Source: Clostridium sp. KNHs205
GTDB lineage: Bacteria > Bacillota > Clostridia > Lachnospirales > Lachnospiraceae
Direction: 5' to 3'
Assembly (NCBI RefSeq): GCF_000702945.1
Contig: NZ_JNLE01000003.1
Location: forward strand, 4,139,501-4,203,500
Length of the DNA: 64,000 nucleotides
Within the stretch, counting starts at the first letter, position 1. Each line of letters starts with the position of its first letter. Both the position numbers and the translations under genes were made by a program. Below are positions 28,376 to 37,303 of this stretch, piece after piece. The notes beneath the pieces are model-generated. The model made no database searches. It was not told where the DNA came from and was given only the letters and a program-made list of their open reading frames with translations.

Positions 28376-29572
28376 TTACATTATATCCAATCCCTCTAAA
28401 GCCTTGGCTTTCTGCTCTTTTATGATATGAATATATTTATTATAAGTAAGATTTATATTGCTATGACCCAATATTTCTGATACCACTTTAATATCTGCTT
28501 TCCCCTTTGATAACAGTAATGACCCCATAGTATGTCTTAATGCATGAATGCCATGATGCTTATAATGTTCACCCATACCGTTCAATAATATCCTATCAAG
28601 TGTCCTTTGCAGATTCCTTTCATTAACCATCTCACCTTTATCATTTGATACAACATAATTAGTTGATATGCCGTAATATTTATTGTATTCGCGTATTTGA
28701 TTAAGAGCATTTAGAGCAGTCTTGTTTATAGGAATATACCTATCACTATTTACAGTCTTCGTATCAGTTATGATAGTCAGAGTCTTATTAGATGATTCAT
28801 CCGTAACTGATCTGTTTTTTATGATACTAGCACTCCGACTGACATGTATAACATTTTTATCTAAATCAATATCAGACCATTGTAGAGCTAGAGCTTCACC
28901 ACAACGAATTCCTGTATTTAATATAAGAACAAATACTGGAGCATGTTTATGCTTATGGGACTTTTTATCAGTTATATGATCTGCCGATTTTCTAATAATA
29001 TCTATCTCTGTATCAGTTAAAATATCAATGGTTTTAGTTTTAACAACCATAGAACTTTGTCTTGGAAGTGATATAGCGTCACACGGATTTTTATTCAGAT
29101 CTCCTACTAAAACCGCATGTTTAAAACAAGGTCTTAATAGTTCTATAATTTTCTTAACACTGGAATATGATAATGTTTTACTTTTTTCATTTATCAACTT
29201 CTGAGTATCATTTGACGTAAGATTTCCCATCTGATAAATTCCAATAGTATTTTTAATATAATTATTAAGCACACTCTCCATTCTATCATATGAAGCAGGT
29301 TTTAAAGAGTTTTGTTTGTAATTGATCAGCCACCTTTCTATGTATTGAGATACGGTCATTTTAATTGCTTCATTAATACCCTGAGCCATTACTTTCTTAT
29401 ATTCCCTTAATTTCTTTCTAACCTCTGGCTCTGTCTTACCATATAAAGCTTTAACTTTGGGTTTACCATCATGAGTTTTACCTATTTGAATTCTGGCAAC
29501 CCATCTACCATCTTTTTGCTGTGTTATGCAGCCGTCACCATGACCACGTTTTTTAGCATTTTCATTATCCAT
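28376..29572 (-). CDS. int: Tyrosine recombinase/integrase of the tRNA-Arg element
   Basis: This 398-residue enzyme carries out integration and excision. The N-terminal arm-binding domain has GDGCITQQKDGRWVARIQIG. A SAM-like core-binding domain follows at about 60-150. Catalytic residues are visible: Arg in NTGIRCGEALAL, HALRHTMGS with His and Arg, GH in ILGHSNINLT and Tyr in YNKYIHI. Length and architecture fit Tn916/phage-type integrases. It lies beside attL, reading toward the att site. It appears intact and could still act on the flanking repeats. Confidence 0.95.
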   Translation of the reverse strand: MDNENAKKRGHGDGCITQQKDGRWVARIQIGKTHDGKPKVKALYGKTEPEVRKKLREYKKVMAQGINEAIKMTVSQYIERWLINYKQNSLKPASYDRMESVLNNYIKNTIGIYQMGNLTSNDTQKLINEKSKTLSYSSVKKIIELLRPCFKHAVLVGDLNKNPCDAISLPRQSSMVVKTKTIDILTDTEIDIIRKSADHITDKKSHKHKHAPVFVLILNTGIRCGEALALQWSDIDLDKNVIHVSRSASIIKNRSVTDESSNKTLTIITDTKTVNSDRYIPINKTALNALNQIREYNKYYGISTNYVVSNDKGEMVNERNLQRTLDRILLNGMGEHYKHHGIHALRHTMGSLLLSKGKADIKVVSEILGHSNINLTYNKYIHIIKEQKAKALEGLDIM

Positions 29573-29662
29573 ATTATTATCACTCCTATTTGTGATTACA
29601 ATATTGAATTAATGACTTTAGGTTTAAATATATAATATCCTAAAATCGTATTCTGTACAATA

Positions 29663-29854
29663 TTATAATGAGATTTCCTTACCAGCATTTCTATTAAACC
29701 AATCTTGCATCTGTTCAGAAGTTGTAAACCATTGCTTTCCTATCTTTGTTACGGGGAGCACGTTACTATTTAGTATCTGAGACATTTTCGTATTCCCGAA
29801 TCCGAACATTTCTTGTAAATCCTTACTATTCAAAATTTTAAACTCCTTCTCCAC
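29663..29854 (-). CDS. HTH excisionase-like protein
   Basis: This 63-residue protein has a MerR/Xis-type helix-turn-helix (SKDLQEMFGFGNTKMSQILNS) followed by a wing (VTKIGKQWFTTSEQMQDWF). It lies about 90 bases upstream of the integrase on the same strand, the usual place for an excisionase or directionality factor. A second protein of the same general type sits at the other end of the element. Confidence 0.75.
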   Translation of the reverse strand: MEKEFKILNSKDLQEMFGFGNTKMSQILNSNVLPVTKIGKQWFTTSEQMQDWFNRNAGKEISL

Positions 29855-29871
29855 ATGAATCCTTTCTATAG

Positions 29872-29907
29872 AAAAAAGGATTTAACAAGCTTAACTTGCT
29901 AAATCCC
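29872..29907 (-). terminator. Terminator upstream of the excisionase-like gene
   Basis: GGATTTAGCAAG pairs with CTTGTTAAATCC across TTAAG and is followed by TTTTTT on the minus strand. It insulates the int/xis unit from the cargo genes. Confidence 0.85.
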
Positions 29908-29966
29908 AGTAATTAGTTATCGGATGAACAAGACAGAATCATCCTTTCATTCTTAAAATTTTGCAT

Positions 29967-30002
29967 CAAAAAAAGCACCCATATAATAAAAAATGAGTGC
30001 TT
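29967..30002 (-). terminator. Terminator of the 482-residue cargo gene
   Basis: AAGCACTCAT pairs with ATGGGTGCTT and is followed by TTTTTTT on the minus strand, starting about 25 bases after the stop. Confidence 0.85.
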
Positions 30003-30025
30003 AATATAAATTACATAATATGATT

Positions 30026-31474
30026 CTAAACGAATTCCTTTTGTTTGGAATAATAAGTCTTTTCTGATTCCTTTTCTAAATCATCTTTATCTGCTTGAGA
30101 CATCCATTTGCTTTTTTGTGATATAAAAAAGTTATACCATCTATTAAAGACTAATTCAATTTCATTATCTTCAGAAAAAATTAATGGAGTACACTTTTCA
30201 TAAAATATATCTACCTTTATCTTTTTATAACCTATTTCAGAAGTTACAGTCCTACTAGACCAATTGGATGTGTGTATTATTTTGGATATCCTTTTAAAAT
30301 AACAGGAACTATTCCCTTTATCAATATCAAAACCTATGTTATACATGATTTTAGACATTCTATTATATAGTGCCTCGAATGTATTGTTATTAATATCGAT
30401 GTGAACATTAATTAAGTCGCTGCTTGAAAATTTATATTTTGATGATACTAAACAATGTCGTCCTACACTCTGCATAAAATCTTTATTCTTAATTTTGAAG
30501 TAGAGAGGTTTCCTGTACTTTTGATCTTCAACATAAAATAATAAAGAATCACCATCTACCTTTACTATACTTATCGACTCATTATTTAAATGCTTTTTAA
30601 ATTCAGATAAAAATCTAGCTACATATTGATTATAATATGCATATGCTAAAGTTTCTTCGTCAAACAAACTATTGTTAGTAGCAACTTCTTCCCATACTTG
30701 AGGATGATTGATTAATAACCATTCAGACATATCCTTTTTGCAAATTAATTTTTTACTTTTATTTTGTTGATAAAATAGCTTAGCTTCATTCCATAACTTA
30801 TTGTATTGGATTATTAATTCTTTGTATCTTCTTTTTACATCATCAATAACTCCACCATTTTTTATGTAGTTCCTTTTAATAGTAAACAGGTCTTTTATAG
30901 TATTAGATATTGAATTATGTAAATCTAAAGGTAACATTATAGCGAAGTTTTTAAAATCTTTTTCTGAGTTAATTATGAAATCTGGATCATCAATTTCTAT
31001 ATCTCCAAATTCTATTCTTCGTTTATCTTCGTGATATTTATTGGTCAAATCAATCCGCTTCTTATGAATGTTACTAGATATTTCTATATTGGGGAATTTT
31101 TTAACACATTCACAGCCAACATGTAATTCATTACCATTAATTCTATTACGTATATAATGCACCCAGATGTTTTTACGATTACATAATTGGCATCTCATTT
31201 CTTTTTCAGTAAATAAACCGTAATCATAGGAATACCATTCTTGAACTATATTGTCAATCAACATTTTTTTATTCGAAGTTAGCACGGATATAGCTTTAGA
31301 ATCAAGTATATTATTTCTTTTGAATTCAGCTTGTGTCAGAACTTCCATTTCAAATAAAGTATCATATAAATTTCCATAAAGCGTTGTGTCTTTTGGCGTT
31401 TCACTGTTTTTTATTAATACCATTTCTTCTTTACTAATAATAGTTTTATTTGATATTTTCTTTAGCTGAGCCAA
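30026..31474 (-). CDS. Element cargo protein with Cys-rich motif, unknown function
   Basis: This protein of about 482 residues probably starts at a TTG codon (31474) that has AAAGGGG six bases upstream. An ATG 17 codons earlier overlaps a sigma-A promoter and lacks a ribosome site. Near residue 95 it has CQLCNRKNIW, then HVGCECVKKF, a likely zinc-binding knuckle. The rest is rich in Lys, Asn and aromatic residues with no membrane helix. I recognise no catalytic motif. It has its own promoter and terminator, so it is an independent cargo unit. Confidence 0.65.
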   Translation of the reverse strand: MAQLKKISNKTIISKEEMVLIKNSETPKDTTLYGNLYDTLFEMEVLTQAEFKRNNILDSKAISVLTSNKKMLIDNIVQEWYSYDYGLFTEKEMRCQLCNRKNIWVHYIRNRINGNELHVGCECVKKFPNIEISSNIHKKRIDLTNKYHEDKRRIEFGDIEIDDPDFIINSEKDFKNFAIMLPLDLHNSISNTIKDLFTIKRNYIKNGGVIDDVKRRYKELIIQYNKLWNEAKLFYQQNKSKKLICKKDMSEWLLINHPQVWEEVATNNSLFDEETLAYAYYNQYVARFLSEFKKHLNNESISIVKVDGDSLLFYVEDQKYRKPLYFKIKNKDFMQSVGRHCLVSSKYKFSSSDLINVHIDINNNTFEALYNRMSKIMYNIGFDIDKGNSSCYFKRISKIIHTSNWSSRTVTSEIGYKKIKVDIFYEKCTPLIFSEDNEIELVFNRWYNFFISQKSKWMSQADKDDLEKESEKTYYSKQKEFV

Positions 31475-31515
31475 TACTAACCCCTTTCTATAATCACAAA
31501 CGTCTGTTCTTGTAT

Positions 31516-31544
31516 ATGGTATCATATGGAAATTAGATTGTCAA
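31516..31544 (-). promoter_or_regulatory. Promoter of the Cys-rich cargo gene
   Basis: Minus strand TTGACA and TACCAT are separated by 17 bases. The -10 region overlaps the first in-frame ATG, which is why the TTG start at 31474 is preferred. Confidence 0.65.
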
Positions 31545-31627
31545 CTAAATATTGATATATAAAAATAGTAAATTGAATTTCCAATACTACATATTGTGTT
31601 TTCGATAATATTTATGAGTTTTTTGAA

Positions 31628-31664
31628 TCAAAAAAGCACCCTCCGAGTAGAAAAGTGCTTGCTA
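31628..31664 (-). terminator. Terminator after the two-gene membrane/GAF-like unit
   Basis: AAGCAC pairs with GTGCTT across a GC-rich loop and is followed by TTTTTTGATT on the minus strand, ending the unit that runs from 32930 to 31677. Confidence 0.7.
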
Positions 31665-31676
31665 TATAAATTGACA

Positions 31677-31970
31677 TTAATTCATTAATTTTTTTAGTAA
31701 GCTTTTAATAGTAAAGCTATGCAGCATTCTATTTGATATAGCAGTAATATTTCGTTCTTCAAGTTCTTTTTTTCTTTGCATCTCTTCAAACATTTCATAT
31801 TCTCTAACAGAGGAACGTATCATTTCAGATACACTTTCTTCGTCAAACCTGAACTTGCTATAGTCCATATAAAAATCTTCATAATATGAATTCAAATAAT
31901 CCATTAAAGTATTATCATCGTCGCTTTTAGTAGCATATCTAATATTTTTTTTGGTAATTTTTAATTTCAT
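31677..31970 (-). CDS. Small charged protein downstream of the GAF-like gene
   Basis: This 97-residue protein is rich in Glu, Lys and Met, and its centre (about 45-75, EMIRSSVREYEMFEEMQRKKELEE) is predicted helical or coiled. No known domain is evident. It begins 12 bases after the stop of the membrane GAF-like gene and shares its terminator, so the two are cotranscribed and may act together. Confidence 0.6.
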   Translation of the reverse strand: MKLKITKKNIRYATKSDDDNTLMDYLNSYYEDFYMDYSKFRFDEESVSEMIRSSVREYEMFEEMQRKKELEERNITAISNRMLHSFTIKSLLKKLMN

Positions 31971-31982
31971 TTAAGCCTCCAA

Positions 31983-32930
31983 TCAAGAATGTTTCTCAAG
32001 CAGCTTATATAATTTGTCGAATACAAAATCTCTTTCATAACATGAATGAATTAAATTAGCATATGGACATAATACTGTATCAGAGAAAATCTTTAATTGC
32101 TTATTAGTTCTGGCAAATTTTCCACCAGAAATATCGACTTGCAATACTAATTCTACAATATTTCTATTAGTCTTTATAGGTATTCCAATATACTGACAAA
32201 TTTCTTCTTCACGTTTTTCACTTCCATTTAGTAAAACAAAGTTTTCTTTTACCAATTTTTTATTATGCAGTAAAATATGTTTAGAATTAGCATCTTCAAA
32301 AATAGTTGTGAAAAGTGGACTCTTTTCTTTTTCTTTTGAGAAAAGAGGAAATGTAGTGTAATAACTAGAGGGAGGAATTGCCGTATCTTTATTATAATAG
32401 GCAATCATTTTCACAAATTGACCATTATTTTTTTCATTAAACCTTTGGAATATAGTTACTTGTATATCATTAATCCCGGAGTGATAAGACAGTAAGGAAT
32501 ATATCTTTAAACAAATTTCGAATGATAAAGTTTGAAAATCTGCTATATTTTTAAGTTGATCAATATTTCTATTCACTTTTTTTCTTAATACATTATTTAT
32601 TTCCTTATTAAGTCTGTATGTTTTCGTGGCGATAGTAGTATTCAAATTTTTTTGACTAATGTAGGCATCTTCTAACAACTGATAAAGAGTATTCGATTTG
32701 TTTTTCAGATGTTTTGCAACTTGTTCTATGATAACGATGAACAATGATACTATTATCAATAGCCACAACTTAGTCCACCATTTATGATTATCTTTGTACT
32801 CTAATGTATGCAATGTTATCAATAAAGTCATTATAAAGTTAGATAAAATTCCAAAAAACTCACTGCCAATAATACCAATATAACAAGCTCTTATGAAACT
32901 CAATAACTTAATAGGCGTGTACTTCCCCAT
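31983..32930 (-). CDS. Two-helix membrane protein with GAF-like C-terminal region
   Basis: This 315-residue protein has two helices at about residues 20-40 and 52-70, a long helical linker (75-140), and an alpha/beta region from about 145 to 300. That region looks GAF-like: QTLSFEICLKIYSLLSY, ICQYIGIPIKTNRNIVELVLQVDI and LKIFSDTVLCPYANLI. GGGGAAG precedes the start. Membrane proteins of this layout occur among phage-defence effectors and signalling proteins. No catalytic residues were found. It heads a two-gene unit with 31677-31970. The GAF-like call is by pattern only. Confidence 0.55.
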   Translation of the reverse strand: MGKYTPIKLLSFIRACYIGIIGSEFFGILSNFIMTLLITLHTLEYKDNHKWWTKLWLLIIVSLFIVIIEQVAKHLKNKSNTLYQLLEDAYISQKNLNTTIATKTYRLNKEINNVLRKKVNRNIDQLKNIADFQTLSFEICLKIYSLLSYHSGINDIQVTIFQRFNEKNNGQFVKMIAYYNKDTAIPPSSYYTTFPLFSKEKEKSPLFTTIFEDANSKHILLHNKKLVKENFVLLNGSEKREEEICQYIGIPIKTNRNIVELVLQVDISGGKFARTNKQLKIFSDTVLCPYANLIHSCYERDFVFDKLYKLLEKHS

Positions 32931-33037
32931 ATCTTCCCCTCATCCTAGGTATAATATCCTATTATACGACAAACTGGTAAGAGATGGAAGATAGAACGTT
33001 TGGTTGGATTTGGAAAACGAAGTAATTTATTTAGTAC

Positions 33038-33457
33038 TTACTTTTTAGGTTTCGGATAAAAATTTATGTAGTTAAATTCTTCTAATTTCCGCTTATAATC
33101 TCCTATATCTTTTCTCATAGCAATAACAATTAACTTCAATGGTTGTTCTATATTGTCAGGATTACTTTCTGGCCATTCGTATTTGCCATTCTGTTTTGTG
33201 GGAATATATCCACTACTTTCAATTGCATTAAGTAATTCAATGCTAGCGATTAGATACATTTTTCTTAAAACATTCATATATTCCTCAGTTAACTCAGGCG
33301 TTTTCGTATAATATCTCCCTTGTGCAACATTCAAAAAATCAAGGTAGACCTCAATCTTTTTATTACGCTTAATTTCTCTTTTACTAACATAGTAAGTAAT
33401 AACCCCACCAATGATAACACTTAAAATTGTAACAATAGAACCTAATATAGTCTCCAT
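33038..33457 (-). CDS. Single-helix membrane protein, element cargo
   Basis: This 139-residue protein has one N-terminal helix (ILGSIVTILSVIIGGVITYYV) and then a basic stretch (SKREIKRNKKIE). A mostly helical cytoplasmic region ends FNYINFYPKPKK. AAAGGGG precedes the ATG. The topology (short tail outside, helical bundle inside) is common among small proteins of mobile elements. The function is unknown. Confidence 0.6.
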   Translation of the reverse strand: METILGSIVTILSVIIGGVITYYVSKREIKRNKKIEVYLDFLNVAQGRYYTKTPELTEEYMNVLRKMYLIASIELLNAIESSGYIPTKQNGKYEWPESNPDNIEQPLKLIVIAMRKDIGDYKRKLEEFNYINFYPKPKK

Positions 33458-33540
33458 TTTAACCCCTTTATCTGATGTAATGTATTTTTATTACATTATA
33501 TACCATAATAAAGGCAATTAAAAGATATAAATAATGCTGC

Positions 33541-33568
33541 ACCCCTGAGAGTACAGCATCGGCACCTC
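33541..33568 (-). terminator. Terminator-like hairpin after the zinc-ribbon gene
   Basis: ATGCTGTAC pairs with GTGCAGCAT across TCTCAGGG on the minus strand. The T run is poor (TATTTAT), so termination is possible but weak. Confidence 0.45.
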
Positions 33569-33633
33569 CTACAATGCTATTGTAGTTTATCATTTTATGT
33601 AGCCTGTTTCAGTGGGTATATGGGACTAGTAGT

Positions 33634-34122
33634 TTATTTGTATTCACCACATTCAGGACAATATACTTTATCATAGCTGTTTGATTTTCCACATTTCTTA
33701 CATGTCCACGTAGATGCATTTCCATTTGCAGAAGCTAATAAGTCTGCCTTAGAATCACTATATATTTCAGGTTTGTTTTCAGCTTTGCTTTTCTTATAAC
33801 TGTTAGAGCTAATTTTATCATTGATTGAGTCAAGCAAGCTGATTATCTCTCCAAATCCATAAATAAATGCGAAAGAAATAACACCTGAAAATATCATTAT
33901 TAAAGAATATGTAATTCCAATTTTACCACTATATGCTAAGTTTCCATATTCAGTATAACTATCTAAAAAAGATCCACCATAAATTGAAGCACCATCTAGA
34001 AATTCTTTGTAATTAAAATAATTTTTTACAGAAATAATAAAATAAGCTAGACCTCCAATTATTGACAGAATTAATACTAAAATAGCGATTGATTTAAGTA
34101 TTTTACTAATCTTGGGTTCCAT
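33634..34122 (-). CDS. Two-helix membrane protein with C-terminal zinc ribbon
   Basis: This 162-residue protein has helices at about residues 10-32 and 68-92. A short polar linker follows, then a C-terminal zinc ribbon with two CxxC pairs (WTCKKCGKSNSYDKVYCPECGEYK). Small zinc-ribbon membrane proteins are common and of varied function. It is cargo of the tRNA-Arg element with its own downstream hairpin. No role can be assigned. Confidence 0.6.
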   Translation of the reverse strand: MEPKISKILKSIAILVLILSIIGGLAYFIISVKNYFNYKEFLDGASIYGGSFLDSYTEYGNLAYSGKIGITYSLIMIFSGVISFAFIYGFGEIISLLDSINDKISSNSYKKSKAENKPEIYSDSKADLLASANGNASTWTCKKCGKSNSYDKVYCPECGEYK

Positions 34123-34490
34123 TGAATCCTCCTATGTATACATTTTATATAATTATACAATATATACCAATGAGAAGCAATTACTAAGCTCAGTATCAAC
34201 AAATAAAATCCACAAAGCACCTACACATCAGTGTAAGTGGTTACCATAAGTTTAATCCCCACAAAATTATTTGATAAATCAATATGAAGTGTTAACGAGA
34301 ATAGTGTGCTTTATATTAATCACAATAATGCTCATTTATCATTTTTGTATAAATTGTTGAAATTGATTCTAAAATACCACCCTTTTTTCTTAATTATACA
34401 ATAAATACCATTATATAACAAGAATGTGATACATACCTATCTATTAGTTGATTTCTTACTATCAATCATTATGTAACCCATAACAACTTT

Positions 34491-34679
34491 TTAAAGTGTA
34501 TTTAAAATTTTGATACTCGCTAATCCAACACTAAACCCAGATGCAGAATCCCAGTTCCATCATCTTCCGGCAACAAACATAAGTACTGAAACTCTAGCCT
34601 TACTGTCAAGTTCGCCTGTAATAGGAATCTCATAAAGCTTATTTACCTTATTAAGTTTTTCTTGCATCCACTTAATATC
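34491..34679 (-). pseudogene. Remnant of a phage lysin/peptidoglycan-binding domain
   Basis: On the minus strand the frame reads DIKWMQEKLNKVNKLYEIPI, then TGELDSKARVSVLMFVAGR. A TGA stop at 34560-34562 interrupts it before WNWDSASGFSVGLASIKILN. A TAG also precedes DIKW. The WMQEKLNK and ITGELDSKAR pattern resembles peptidoglycan-binding domains at the C-termini of phage amidases. The remaining bases from 34123 to 34490 contain no gene. Confidence 0.5.
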
Positions 34680-34692
34680 CTACATAATGAAA

Positions 34693-34713
34693 CGGTGTCT
34701 TTTAAATAGACAC
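34693..34713 (-). terminator. Hairpin after the S74 tail-spike gene
   Basis: GGTGTC and GACACC enclose TATTTAAAA about 30 bases after the stop of the tail-spike-like gene. It is followed by GTTTCATT, so it is a weak terminator candidate. Confidence 0.4.
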
Positions 34714-34741
34714 CCTTAATCCTTTTTCTCTATTATATTTC

Positions 34742-36349
34742 TCATATTTTAGCTAACTTCTGTTCCAAATCATTAATTCTCTGATCAAGTTGCTGAATTA
34801 CAGAAATAGCTGGGGATATAAATTCTTCTGATCTCAACATATAAAGGTATCCGGTAATAGGACTGTTAACATCATATTCACCAAATTCATTGATTTTTTC
34901 GTACACTGGATGCTTCACAAAACCACCAAAATCTTTTGTATCTATTCCTAATTCAAATAAAGCAGTCTCTACATCCTGGCTTATGAAACCAGTGTGAAAA
35001 CGATCCGAGGAACCGTCATTATATTTAAATCTAACAGGTTTTAATTTAAGAATCAGTTTCTTATAGATCTCTGGTAATTCCTCAATATCATGTTTCATGA
35101 CTCTATCTGAAGTTACTGAAGGAGCTGAAGCAAAGTAACCTGTTCCCCATCTATAAGTTGGAGAGCCTAAGTCACCACCATTTCGATTTGCAAAATTACC
35201 TGATGATGAGAAAAACGCAGTTTGTAAAGAGTCATTATATAACGTGTCGTGACGATGAAATTCAGGATTAAAAGAATAATTACTCTTATTAAAACTTGTT
35301 ATGATATCTCCTAATACTGAAACCCCGTTAAATTTGTTAGATATGATATTATCAGCCTTTAAAGAAGATGTTGTTTCTATGCTAGTACAAATTATATCCC
35401 CATTTGTTATTAAGAGAGGAAAAGCCCCATTATGATATATTCCTATCTGTTTAGCCCCTATAAATGTATATCCGGCTGAATCGTCCGAAAAATCATTTGT
35501 AGTTTCATTCATAGGTTTTACTTTCATATAATTGCTTGTTATGTACCCATTATCAATTAATGTTTTTTGTGGGATACCATTACGATAACCAAAAGACGTA
35601 AATCTAGATCCATTTATATCTGAACCCGTAATTGTAGATGCTGTCATTGTAGATCCGGTTATTTCGCTACCAATTACCTGACCAGCTGTCACAGCTCCGG
35701 CAAATGTCCCCGTAGCTGCCATTAAATTAGCGTCAAATCCTTTTGATTTCTCAACATATTGCCTGCCTGTTGATTCTTCTATAAATACATATTCAAGGTC
35801 ATGTTCTTCAAGTTGTGTTTCTTGCAAAAGTTTGACCCCTTTTCTGTCCATTTCATAGACTTGTATATATCCTCCAACCGCTTCGGAATAAATATTTGAA
35901 TATATTTCAATATAAGATTCTGGTTTTCTATAGGCAAAATTTGTACTGTTATTGAAAAACCTGAAAGCCTCATTATAGATTTTTTGTCCATAAATTCCAT
36001 TTACTATTAACTGAACTTCCCCTTTAGGAGCTTTATTACATTGTGGGATAAAATCAATTTCCTGATTAAAATCATAAGCATAAGCAGTATTATTTTGTAC
36101 TGTTAAAACCATTGCATTTACATCGTGATAACCATAACTTATAATTTTAGATTTTTCTTTTGGGAAGGTTTCACGTAAGTATGATTGCAACTTAGCCAAA
36201 TCAACATTATTATGTATATTTAATAAATCTGGTAATTTTTTATTTACTGCATTATTGGCCTCTGATGTCCCTGAAAGAAAAACCATATCTTTGTCTTTTC
36301 TTTGGCGTAATCCTTCACCAAGTTCTTTTCCTTTTAAATCTTTTCCCAT
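34742..36349 (-). CDS. Tail-spike-like protein with C-terminal S74 chaperone domain
   Basis: This 535-residue protein ends in an intramolecular chaperone (peptidase S74) domain: SVTSDRVMKHDIEELPEIYK with the catalytic Ser-Asp region, then LKPVRFKYNDG and HTGFISQDVETAL. Such domains trimerise phage tail spikes and cleave themselves off. The middle has five-residue repeats (SEITGSTMTASTITGSDING), as in beta-helical fibres. The first 20 residues, MGKDLKGKELGEGLRQRKDK, instead resemble the N-terminal arm of tyrosine integrases. A C-terminal coiled coil (IQQLDQRINDLEQKLAK) follows. No other tail genes are nearby. Confidence 0.82.
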   Translation of the reverse strand: MGKDLKGKELGEGLRQRKDKDMVFLSGTSEANNAVNKKLPDLLNIHNNVDLAKLQSYLRETFPKEKSKIISYGYHDVNAMVLTVQNNTAYAYDFNQEIDFIPQCNKAPKGEVQLIVNGIYGQKIYNEAFRFFNNSTNFAYRKPESYIEIYSNIYSEAVGGYIQVYEMDRKGVKLLQETQLEEHDLEYVFIEESTGRQYVEKSKGFDANLMAATGTFAGAVTAGQVIGSEITGSTMTASTITGSDINGSRFTSFGYRNGIPQKTLIDNGYITSNYMKVKPMNETTNDFSDDSAGYTFIGAKQIGIYHNGAFPLLITNGDIICTSIETTSSLKADNIISNKFNGVSVLGDIITSFNKSNYSFNPEFHRHDTLYNDSLQTAFFSSSGNFANRNGGDLGSPTYRWGTGYFASAPSVTSDRVMKHDIEELPEIYKKLILKLKPVRFKYNDGSSDRFHTGFISQDVETALFELGIDTKDFGGFVKHPVYEKINEFGEYDVNSPITGYLYMLRSEEFISPAISVIQQLDQRINDLEQKLAKI

Positions 36350-36437
36350 TATGTATTGTCTCCAGAATATAATTGTTATGCTTATATTCTAAGGTATCAA
36401 ACTATATAAGTATACAGGGATATTGTGGTCATAAACA

Positions 36438-36466
36438 AAGACACTACCCGTTGGAGTAATGTCTTG
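36438..36466 (-). terminator. Terminator after 36471-36794
   Basis: AAGACATTACTC pairs with GGGTAGTGTCTT and is followed by TGTTT on the minus strand, just after the stop. Confidence 0.6.
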
Positions 36467-36470
36467 GTCA

Positions 36471-36794
36471 TTAATCAATATTATATCCATATTCCTTTAG
36501 TCTATTGTAACTAATCTGTATTTCTTCTTCCGTAAATAATTCTTTATATTTTGCTTTAATAATAAATGCTTCAGCAGTTAAATCAAGTCTATTTTTCTCA
36601 TATAACTTAGTAAATCCTTCTGTTGGATTATCTTGCATAACTAACTGTTTAGCGGTAATTAATCCTCCTTTTATTGTAAGCATTTCGGCAAACACTCTTG
36701 GTCTATATCCAATTTTAATAGCTTCTCTACATATGTATCTCATGTCCTCTTCAAAAGCCAATTCTAATCCAGTCATATATTCCTCCATTTGCAT
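36471..36794 (-). CDS. Small conserved protein of unknown function
   Basis: This 107-residue helical protein has the pattern LELAFEEDMRYICREAIK, GGLITAKQLV and GFTKLYEKNRLDLTAEAFII, ending YKELFTEEEIQISYNRLKEYGY. I recognise this combination as a recurring small domain of unknown function seen in mobile and defence-type genes. The biochemical role is unknown. It stands alone with its own terminator. The start may be the third codon (MEEYM). Confidence 0.65.
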   Translation of the reverse strand: MQMEEYMTGLELAFEEDMRYICREAIKIGYRPRVFAEMLTIKGGLITAKQLVMQDNPTEGFTKLYEKNRLDLTAEAFIIKAKYKELFTEEEIQISYNRLKEYGYNID

Positions 36795-36875
36795 AAATGA
36801 TACTTTAACTTTACTACCACATACATGAGTATAAATCCCTGTTTCGTCTATTTAAGACTCGTCAGTGTAGCTTTT

Positions 36876-37253
36876 TTATTTTAGAAATTCAATACCTGAT
36901 TCTTTGTCATATCCTAGTTGAATTTTTTTATTATAATCAATTTGTGATTTATCTGAGTTAATGTACTCTAATGTAGGTAAATCTTCAGAGACAAAGCTTA
37001 CTGGAACTCCATTCACATATTTTATAATGCTACCGGATATTAATTTAATACTAATTGAACCAGACTGATCATTGATTGAATACAATAAAGAGTCTAACCC
37101 AACATCAAACGATTTAATAATTTCTTTATTGTCAGCTAAAAACTTCGCTAATGAATTATTATCTTCAATCAATATCGCTGTCTGGTTAAATACGAGATAC
37201 CTCCTAGAATCAATAACAACAACTAAATACTTGATTTTCTCATTATTCTTCAT
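36876..37253 (-). CDS. Hypothetical soluble protein, element cargo
   Basis: This 125-residue protein has alternating beta-like segments (YLVVVIDSRRYLVFNQTAILI, SGSISIKLISGSIIKY) and no membrane helix or cysteine. AAAGGAG lies before the ATG. I do not recognise it. The neighbouring gene (37304-37549) carries an in-frame stop, so this part of the element is decaying, but this frame is intact. Confidence 0.5.
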   Translation of the reverse strand: MKNNEKIKYLVVVIDSRRYLVFNQTAILIEDNNSLAKFLADNKEIIKSFDVGLDSLLYSINDQSGSISIKLISGSIIKYVNGVPVSFVSEDLPTLEYINSDKSQIDYNKKIQLGYDKESGIEFLK

Positions 37254-37303
37254 TAAATACTTTCTCCTTTGATTTTATACTATAAAATGTTCATTTGGAA
37301 TGC

